From: an uncultured Methanomicrobiales archaeon
Lineage (GTDB): Archaea; Thermoplasmatota; Thermoplasmata; Methanomassiliicoccales; Methanomethylophilaceae
Direction of reading: 5' to 3'
DNA: 5,432 nt
Assembly: GCA_946528255.1 (NCBI GenBank)
Contig: CAMMYR010000058.1
Location: 1 to 5,432 of the forward strand
Shown: positions 1 through 3,520 of the stretch, piece after piece
How the letters are laid out: every line of letters begins with the position of its first letter
How positions within the stretch are numbered: position 1 is the first letter of the stretch
Made by a program: the position numbers and the translations under genes
The notes under the pieces: generated by a model
The model's database searches: none
The model's input: the letters and a program-made list of their open reading frames with translations, nothing else
What the model was told of the DNA's origin: nothing

Positions 1-2
1 AG

Positions 3-38
3 GCGCAGCTGCCCCTCGAGCCACAGGCCACCGAGTGA
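3..38 (+). CDS. possible 3' end of an upstream gene (partial)
   Basis: The first bases read in frame as AQLPLEPQATE followed by TGA at 36-38. The codons (GCG, CAG, CTG, CTC, GAG, ACC) match the usage of the genes downstream. Only eleven residues are visible and no family can be assigned. It may equally be non-coding DNA upstream of the YigZ gene. The call rests only on an open frame reaching the window edge and on a hairpin that follows it. Confidence 0.22.
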   Translation, partial: AQLPLEPQATE

Positions 39-48
39 AACCATATGC
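36..48 (+). promoter_or_regulatory. weak TATA-like promoter candidate for the YigZ gene
   Basis: An A-rich BRE-like stretch (GAAACC, 37-42) precedes ATATG (43-47). The box centre lies about 31 nt before the ATG at 76, so a start site around 70-76 would give a nearly leaderless message. This fits the absence of a GGAGG-type ribosome binding site. The match is poor compared with the other TATA boxes in this window. Confidence 0.25.
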
Positions 49-68
49 CCCCGGGGCGACCCGGGGGC
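47..68 (+). other. strong GC hairpin with GCGA tetraloop
   Basis: Bases 47-55 and 60-68 form a perfect 9-bp stem closed by the GNRA tetraloop GCGA (56-59). It ends 7 nt before the ATG at 76. No T-run follows, so it is not a typical archaeal U-rich terminator. It could end an upstream transcript, or sit in the leader of the YigZ gene and limit ribosome access. If transcription starts near the ATG (see the weak box at 43-46), it would not be in the mRNA. Confidence 0.5.
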
Positions 69-75
69 CGTTACC

Positions 76-735
76 ATGCCCCTCCCCTCCTCTTACAATT
101 CCGTGTCCGGGAGGAGCGTTTTCGAAGAGAGGATCAAAGGATCCAGGTTCATCGCCATCCTGGTGCCCTGCCAGTCTGCGGACGATATAAAGGCGCTGAT
201 ATCCGAGGTGGAATCCGAGTATCCCAACGCGACGCACTACTGCTACGGCGCCGTAATAGGGCCGGAGACGGTCCAGAGGCACAGCGACAACGGGGAGCCA
301 TCGGGCACTGCAGGCAAGCCCATAGCCGATGCCCTGGCCGGGGCGGGGCTATCGGATGTCCTGTGCGTCGTCGTCCGCTATTTCGGCGGGACGCTGCTGG
401 GGACGGGCGGATTGGTCCGCGCTTATTCGGATACCGCCAAGGGCGCGATAGGCGGCGCGGAACCGGTGGAGAGGTCGCTCTGCGCCGTTTACACCGCCGA
501 TCTGGATTATCCCTCCTTCAACACGTTCGACCGCACAATGGGCCGCTTCGTCCACAGGATGCTCAAAAGGGATTTCTCGGACAGGGTGAGGTTGGAATTC
601 GCTGTGAGGATCGCCGATTCGGATGAGTTCGAAGGGATCCTCGATTCGAAAGGATGGCTGCCGATGTTCGGCCGCACCGATGAGAAGTATCTGCGAGGAA
701 AGGGGTTGTGGCCCCCGGAGGGGCCGGGATTGTGA
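76..735 (+). CDS. YigZ/IMPACT family protein (UPF0029 plus DUF1949)
   Basis: This 219-residue protein has the length and two-domain layout of the bacterial/archaeal YigZ family. The N-terminal UPF0029/Impact domain covers about residues 10-125. Its diagnostic motifs are ATHYCYG (52-58), DNGEPSGTAGKPI (71-83) and VVRYFGGTLLGTGGLVRAYS (99-118). A ferredoxin-like DUF1949 domain covers about 135-200. Eukaryotic relatives (IMPACT, Yih1) modulate the eIF2-alpha kinase Gcn2; the prokaryotic role is not established, and ribosome or nucleic-acid binding has been suggested. The ATG at 76 is chosen because the family's N-terminus begins just before the ERIKGSRFIA strand, leaving about 16 residues. There is no clear Shine-Dalgarno sequence, and a strong hairpin sits just upstream. 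It is a cytosolic protein with no signal or membrane segment. Its stop lies 2 nt from the convergent iron-sulfur gene. Confidence 0.93.
   Translation: MPLPSSYNSVSGRSVFEERIKGSRFIAILVPCQSADDIKALISEVESEYPNATHYCYGAVIGPETVQRHSDNGEPSGTAGKPIADALAGAGLSDVLCVVVRYFGGTLLGTGGLVRAYSDTAKGAIGGAEPVERSLCAVYTADLDYPSFNTFDRTMGRFVHRMLKRDFSDRVRLEFAVRIADSDEFEGILDSKGWLPMFGRTDEKYLRGKGLWPPEGPGL
710..725. terminator. hairpin at the convergent 3' ends
   Basis: Bases 710-715 (GGCCCC) pair perfectly with 720-725 (GGGGCC) around a CGGA tetraloop, overlapping the last codons of the YigZ gene and lying just past the stop of the convergent gene. The stem works in both directions. Only a very short T-run (737-739) follows on the plus strand. 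A termination role is inferred from the tail-to-tail position; archaeal termination usually depends on T-runs rather than hairpins. Confidence 0.3.
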
Positions 736-737
736 GT

Positions 738-1064
738 TTAGTGGCATCCGCCGCCGCACGAGGAGCAGCCCTTGAACTCGGGGTCCCTGATCATGAGGCC
801 GGTTCCGAGGTTGGGGTCGTCCACGAACTCGATGACGCACTTGTCGAGCTCGGCCTTGGTGTCCTCGTCGTAGAACATGTCGAAACCGTTGGCCGTCTTG
901 TCGACGATCTCGGTCTCGTCGGGCTTCTCCTTGAAGGACATGCCGAACTGGGCGCCGGAGCATGCGAACCCGGACAGGTAGATCTTGATTCCGTATCCGA
1001 CCTTGCCGTTCTTCTCCAGCAGGTCGTTGATGAATTTCTCCGCTTCGGGGTTGATCTTTACCAT
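738..1064 (-). CDS. IscA/HesB-like A-type iron-sulfur protein
   Basis: This 108-residue protein has the size and fold pattern of A-type carriers, which bind or deliver Fe-S clusters in the cytosol. The first conserved cysteine is C35 in SGFACSGAQFGMSF, the same position as C35 of E. coli IscA. The usual C-terminal C-x-C ligands are replaced by a Cys-rich tail, C100-S-S-C103-G-G-G-C107-H108, giving four possible ligands instead of three. The stretch between (EIVDKTANGFDMFYDEDTKAELD, with internal spacing typical of the family) matches the beta-rich core. The start ATG (1062-1064 on the minus strand) has no Shine-Dalgarno; a TATA box at 1093-1102 predicts a very short leader. It follows the carboxymuconolactone decarboxylase-like gene by 27 nt, but with its own promoter. 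Assignment to the superfamily is secure; the exact subgroup is not. Confidence 0.88.
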   Translation of the reverse strand: MVKINPEAEKFINDLLEKNGKVGYGIKIYLSGFACSGAQFGMSFKEKPDETEIVDKTANGFDMFYDEDTKAELDKCVIEFVDDPNLGTGLMIRDPEFKGCSSCGGGCH

Positions 1065-1091
1065 GCTATCACTTGCAGTTATATTGTACTT

Positions 1092-1496
1092 CTATATAAA
1101 AGAGTATGTTCGCTGCTCCAACTCCACATCGAAGTTCTTGGCGAATTTCCTGAGCGCGTAGGACTGGGAGCGGGTCATGGCCATCATCGATCCGATCATG
1201 ATAGCCTCGAGGATCTCGTCCCTGGTAGCACCCTCGTCGATGGCGTGCCTCATCTGCACATCTATGCAGTATTCGCCCCCGACGGCGGTTGCAGCGGAAA
1301 TGGCGCATAGGTATCTCTGTTTCCTGTCGAGATCTCCCTCTCCCTCGAGCACCGCACGGCTGTACGCGGTGCCCGGAATGAAGAGATCTGGCCTCTCGCT
1401 CAGGACCTGGTTCACGACGGGTACGAAGCCGTATGCATCCCTGATCATTTTCAGGATTTTCTCGGTCTGTTCGCGCTGCTCTTTGCTAGCTTCCAT
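1092..1496 (-). CDS. carboxymuconolactone decarboxylase / AhpD-fold family protein
   Basis: The 134-residue protein has the all-helical CMD domain at about residues 35-115. Family features are EYCIDVQMRHAIDEGATRDEILEA (read around 76-98) and a following alanine/methionine-rich helix. AhpD-type members use C-x-x-C-x-x-x-H as a thiol redox site; here C77 and H84 are kept at the right spacing but the second cysteine is V80. It therefore resembles non-redox CMD proteins more than AhpD, and its substrate is unknown. The frame is open upstream to 1694, but the ATG at 1496 is preferred: the extension crosses the promoter palindrome and has no family similarity. A TATA box centred 24 nt before this ATG predicts a leaderless message. 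It is divergent from the gene at 1620. Confidence 0.85.
   Translation of the reverse strand: MEASKEQREQTEKILKMIRDAYGFVPVVNQVLSERPDLFIPGTAYSRAVLEGEGDLDRKQRYLCAISAATAVGGEYCIDVQMRHAIDEGATRDEILEAIMIGSMMAMTRSQSYALRKFAKNFDVELEQRTYSFI
1093..1102 (-). promoter_or_regulatory. TATA box of the IscA-like gene
   Basis: On the minus strand the sequence reads CTTTTATATA, a near-consensus archaeal TATA box. Its centre is about 34 nt from the ATG, so transcription would begin near 1072 with a leader of about 8 nt. The box overlaps the final codons and stop (1092-1094) of the upstream minus-strand gene, so the two genes can be expressed separately although only 27 nt apart. Confidence 0.65.
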
Positions 1497-1511
1497 GGTC
1501 GGGAATGGCTT

Positions 1512-1527
1512 CCCATTTATAAATGGG
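1512..1527. promoter_or_regulatory. 16-bp perfect palindrome containing a symmetric TATA box
   Basis: CCCATTTATAAATGGG is identical on both strands and its core TTTATAAA is a consensus-like TATA box. On the minus strand its centre lies about 24 nt before the ATG at 1496, the spacing of a leaderless archaeal promoter. Being symmetric, it could direct TBP in both directions, or be a TATA box covered by a dimeric repressor. It lies between divergent genes. Confidence 0.7.
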
Positions 1528-1533
1528 CGGGGG

Positions 1534-1547
1534 GTGTAACCGTACAC
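1534..1547. promoter_or_regulatory. operator-like inverted repeat GTGTA-N4-TACAC
   Basis: GTGTA (1534-1538) and TACAC (1543-1547) form an inverted repeat with a 4-nt centre. It lies between the palindromic TATA box of the minus-strand gene and the TATA-like CTTTAAG of the plus-strand gene. This is where an archaeal repressor or activator dimer could act on either promoter. No regulator is encoded in the window. Confidence 0.4.
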
Positions 1548-1551
1548 TATC

Positions 1552-1559
1552 TCCTTTAA
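1552..1559 (+). promoter_or_regulatory. TATA-like box for the gene at 1620
   Basis: CCTTTAAG resembles an archaeal TATA box. A start site about 25 nt downstream (near 1581) would leave a leader of roughly 40 nt that includes the GGGAG ribosome binding site at 1606-1610. It is weaker than the palindromic box 35 bp away, which could also serve this direction. Confidence 0.35.
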
Positions 1560-1619
1560 GCCTAGGAGCCGAAGTTGTTCGTTCCGGTGCCGCGCAGAGC
1601 GGCCCGGGAGAGATGCACA

Positions 1620-2348
1620 ATGTGCATGAGCAACGAAGAATTGGAAAAGATAGTGGAAGAGGTCGCAAAGGACTTCGGCTACAACGAGGCGCACGCGGAT
1701 TTCGAAGCATTCAAGGACTTCAAGATCAGGTGGAGCAGGACCAGCGAGTGGATCAGCATGCAGGTGTCGGACTACCTGAACACCGCGGACGTCTGGATCC
1801 TGGAATCCATCATGAGGACGCTGTTCTCCAAGATCAGCGGGAAGAAGGCCAACTACTCGGACGAGGTCTGCGGATGGTTCCTATCCGACCGTTTCCTCGC
1901 AGCCAACCAGCCCCGGTACATCGAGCGCTGCAGGGGGCTGTCCAGGACGACCATGGGCCGCAACAGGGACCTGCAGGACTGCATCGACAGGCTGGTGGAG
2001 CGCGGGCTCTACGAGCCCGTCGACCACATGGTGATAGGCTGGGAGCCCTCGCGCCCCTCCAAGGTGCTTGGATCGGGCAGCCCGCTGATGAAGGTGGTGA
2101 CCGTCGCCGGATTCATGGACAGCCCTGATTTCCCGGAGGAGATCATGGATTACGTGGTGTTCGCCCAGCTCATGAGGGCGTCCATGGGATTCAGGCCCGA
2201 TAACAGCCACAGGAACGAGGAGCTGAGCGATCTCCTGGACAGGTACCCGAAGAGGGCGGACCTGGAGAGGAGGATCGAGAGGATGGGCCTGAGGATGCGA
2301 AGAAGTGTCCCCGGGGCGCTAACACGCCTCTTCACGGTACGGCGATGA
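1620..2348 (+). CDS. YgjP/SprT-like zinc-peptidase relative with altered HExxH site
   Basis: From the ATG at 1620 this is a 242-residue cytosolic protein without signal or membrane segments. The start is chosen because GGGAG (1606-1610) lies 9 nt before it; ATG 1626 is possible and ATG 1575 would add 15 residues unlike the rest. The overall pattern resembles archaeal YgjP/DUF45-type metal-dependent proteins: FKIRWSRTSEWISMQVSDYL (34-53), a GSGSPLMKVV segment (151-160) and PEEIMDYVVFAQLMRA (172-187). In active members the last segment ends in a zinc-binding H-E-x-x-H; here the five positions are A182-Q-L-M-R186. A following H197 (SHRNEE) and the closing RYP...ERRIERMG helix remain where the third ligand region is expected. 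If the family call is right, this is a non-catalytic relative. The assignment is from pattern recall and is only moderately certain. Confidence 0.5.
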   Translation: MCMSNEELEKIVEEVAKDFGYNEAHADFEAFKDFKIRWSRTSEWISMQVSDYLNTADVWILESIMRTLFSKISGKKANYSDEVCGWFLSDRFLAANQPRYIERCRGLSRTTMGRNRDLQDCIDRLVERGLYEPVDHMVIGWEPSRPSKVLGSGSPLMKVVTVAGFMDSPDFPEEIMDYVVFAQLMRASMGFRPDNSHRNEELSDLLDRYPKRADLERRIERMGLRMRRSVPGALTRLFTVRR

Positions 2349-2401
2349 CGCCGCTCTCTGGGCACTGACTTACGCCCGGGGTATGTATCGGGCCCGGCGT
2401 T

Positions 2402-2549
2402 GGCCTCCGGTCACAGCAGCGGCGACGCGCCGCACGCTCCCGCAGGAGCCCCAATGAATGGGAAACGGGCCTCTGTGCGCCGGCGCGTGCACATGGCGTT
2501 CACGTATCGCGCCCCTAAGCCGCTCCGGCGGATAGGCTATCCGGAGGCC
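2402..2549. ncRNA. candidate structured RNA (strand uncertain)
   Basis: GGCCTCCGG (2402-2410) pairs perfectly with CCGGAGGCC (2541-2549), closing a multi-branched fold. Inside, 2425-2435 pairs with 2475-2488 (11 bp with a 3-nt bulge) and encloses hairpins 2436-2449 (GCTCC/GGAGC, loop CGCA) and 2450-2462 (CCCA/TGGG). Further hairpins are 2495-2513 (GGCG/CGCC) and 2514-2536 (CCTA..CCGC/GCGG..TAGG). It is not recognised as tRNA, 5S, SRP or RNase P RNA. High GC makes chance pairing common, so this is a candidate only. A minus-strand promoter at 2552-2565 would start a transcript near 2530, exactly at the CCGC/GCGG hairpin, but would exclude one arm of the outer helix. Confidence 0.3.
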
Positions 2550-2551
2550 CG

Positions 2552-2565
2552 CTTAAATACTTTCG
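2552..2565. promoter_or_regulatory. TATA box usable in either direction, BRE on the minus side
   Basis: CTTAAATA (2552-2559) is a consensus archaeal TATA box on the plus strand but has a GC-rich, non-BRE upstream flank. Read on the minus strand it is TATTTAAG preceded by CGAAAG (2565-2560), a good BRE. The plus direction would start near 2582, the minus direction near 2530, inside the structured region. Either use would yield a transcript not explained by the protein genes, unless the plus start serves as a distal promoter of the isomerase operon. Confidence 0.45.
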
Positions 2566-2570
2566 ACAGC

Positions 2571-2596
2571 GGGGAGGGGGGTTCGACCCCTCGCCC
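2571..2596 (+). other. GC hairpin with T-arm-like GGTTCGA loop
   Basis: GAGGGG (2574-2579) pairs with CCCCTC (2587-2592), leaving the 7-nt loop GGTTCGA; three more G-C pairs follow after a bulged G at 2593. The loop resembles tRNA box B (GGTTCGANNCC), but it is shifted two positions relative to a true T-loop and no matching acceptor strand or D/anticodon arms are found. It is therefore a hairpin, not a tRNA gene. Confidence 0.4.
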
Positions 2597-2640
2597 CCAG
2601 TCTGTTACCGCCTATCAATCGCCCATTCCGTCCCAATTCC

Positions 2641-2648
2641 TTATATTA
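2641..2648 (+). promoter_or_regulatory. TATA box of the hexose-phosphate operon
   Basis: TTATATTA (within CTTATATTAAAGG) is the best plus-strand TATA box before the operon. A start about 25 nt downstream, near 2670, would exclude the ATGs at 2659 and 2663 and give a leader of about 26 nt before the ATG at 2696. That leader contains the purine-rich GGAAGGG (2682-2688), a plausible ribosome binding site. Confidence 0.65.
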
Positions 2649-2695
2649 AAGGTAAGATATGGATGAACGACCCGGAAGGGCGGAAGGGATGTACG

Positions 2696-3520
2696 ATGGA
2701 ACCCGCAGGCAGCGGTTGGAACGCATTGCGCTCGATGGCCGAAGGCATAGCCGCAGCAGGCGCTGCCGGCAGGAAGGGACCCATCATAATCTCCGCCTTC
2801 GGACCCGCTTCCATAGCCGCCGATCTCGCATCCTCGATAGCGGATTCCAGCATGGACGAGCCCATATACGCCCTGGAGACCCGCACGCTCCCCGCATGGG
2901 CCGGTCCGGACAACGACGTCATAGTATTCAGGTCGTCCCCGAGGGACGACAGCATCATAGGCTTCGCCAGGGACAGGGGATGCGGTGTCCATATCATCGA
3001 TTCTCAGGAGGATGCGGCCGGATCCACCGTAAGGCTCTTCAAATTGCTAGATTCGCTGGGCCGCGGCGAGCCCCTCAGGCAGCTGCTGGAAGCCTCCGAT
3101 TCGCTCGGAGGATTCGCTCCAGAAGGCATAGAGGAGATGCGCTCGCGCTTCGCCGGGAAGGCCGTGGCGGTGTACGCCACATCGGAGCTCAAGGCGTCCT
3201 GCAGGTACTGGAGGATGCTCCTGCCGGGCTGCACCGGGATGCCGTCGTTCTATTCGGAGATCCCGGAGTTCGACCACAACGAGCTGGTGGGATGGTTCGA
3301 CCCCAACACCCACAACGCCGATATCTATCCGGTGATCCTCGGCGCCCCCAGCGGCTCCGAGCTGCTGGATTTCATCGAGGACAACCTGGTGGACATCCTG
3401 CGCGGCGAGGGCAGGGATACCGAGAGCATCCTCATAGACGGTTCGAGCACCGCGGAGAAGAACCTCCGCGCATTCACGATCATAGATGCCATCGCAGGGG
3501 GTGCACGCCGATGCCGCTGA
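2696..3520 (+). CDS. degenerate phosphoglucose/phosphomannose isomerase paralogue (His-donor subunit)
   Basis: The 274-residue protein (ATG 2696; ATG 2663 would add 11 residues but lies before the predicted transcription start) belongs to the archaeal bifunctional PGI/PMI family, a SIS-fold enzyme that isomerises glucose-6-P or mannose-6-P with fructose-6-P. The signature is SFYSEIPEFDHNELVGW (184-200), with catalytic H194 in DHNE. Other active-site elements are gone: the GMGGS glycine loop is SAFGPAS (33-39), the phosphate loop SYSGNT is RSSPRD (79-84), the base Glu of the NENAK motif is G178 (16 residues before the His, the normal spacing), and the C-terminal helix carrying the conserved Lys is missing, the protein stopping after RAFTIIDAIAGGA. 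Alone it should be inactive. Its stop overlaps the next gene by 10 nt (ATGCCGCTGA), indicating translational coupling with the paralogue that keeps the missing residues. Confidence 0.85.
   Translation: MEPAGSGWNALRSMAEGIAAAGAAGRKGPIIISAFGPASIAADLASSIADSSMDEPIYALETRTLPAWAGPDNDVIVFRSSPRDDSIIGFARDRGCGVHIIDSQEDAAGSTVRLFKLLDSLGRGEPLRQLLEASDSLGGFAPEGIEEMRSRFAGKAVAVYATSELKASCRYWRMLLPGCTGMPSFYSEIPEFDHNELVGWFDPNTHNADIYPVILGAPSGSELLDFIEDNLVDILRGEGRDTESILIDGSSTAEKNLRAFTIIDAIAGGARRCR

Larger units (their letters stand above)
2349..2695. other. intergenic region without a convincing protein gene
   Basis: About 350 nt separate the YgjP-like gene from the isomerase operon. No frame has codon use or motifs like the neighbours; the longest (2400-2666, TTG start) looks random. 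The stretch holds a small hairpin after the stop (GCCCG 2374-2378 with CGGGC 2389-2393), a closed set of GC-rich helices between 2402 and 2549, a two-way TATA box at 2552-2559, a GC hairpin at 2571-2596 and the operon promoter at 2641. Confidence 0.6.

Noticed and set aside
45..626. plus-strand open frame overlapping the YigZ gene
   Set aside because: It is Arg/Gly-rich shadow translation in GC-rich DNA; the YigZ frame carries all conserved motifs.
1497..1694. N-terminal extension of the CMD-family gene to 1694 on the minus strand
   Set aside because: The extension crosses the palindromic TATA box and overlaps the divergent gene's start, and the CMD fold is complete from the ATG at 1496.
2425..2493. 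H/ACA guide RNA, suggested by a long bulged stem followed by ACA at 2491-2493
   Set aside because: The distance from the ACA to the bulge is about 8 nt instead of the usual 14-16 nt to a pseudouridylation pocket, and no kink-turn is evident in this hairpin.
2571..2600. tRNA gene or tRNA 3' fragment (attachment site) suggested by GGTTCGACCCC
   Set aside because: As a T-arm its canonical stem has a G-G mismatch and a G-T pair, no 5' acceptor strand complementary to CCCCCAG exists in the preceding 80 nt, and no D or anticodon arms can be placed. No integrase or element boundary is nearby.
2400..2666. 88-residue plus-strand open frame in the intergenic region
   Set aside because: It starts at TTG without a ribosome binding site, runs through two TATA boxes and several hairpins, and has no protein-like pattern.
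2659..3510. long open frame upstream of and in frame with the second isomerase
   Set aside because: Its translation is Arg/His-rich and unlike any family, while the overlapping frame from 2696 encodes a recognisable isomerase-type domain. It is a high-GC shadow; the real start of the second gene is 3511 with its own ribosome binding site.
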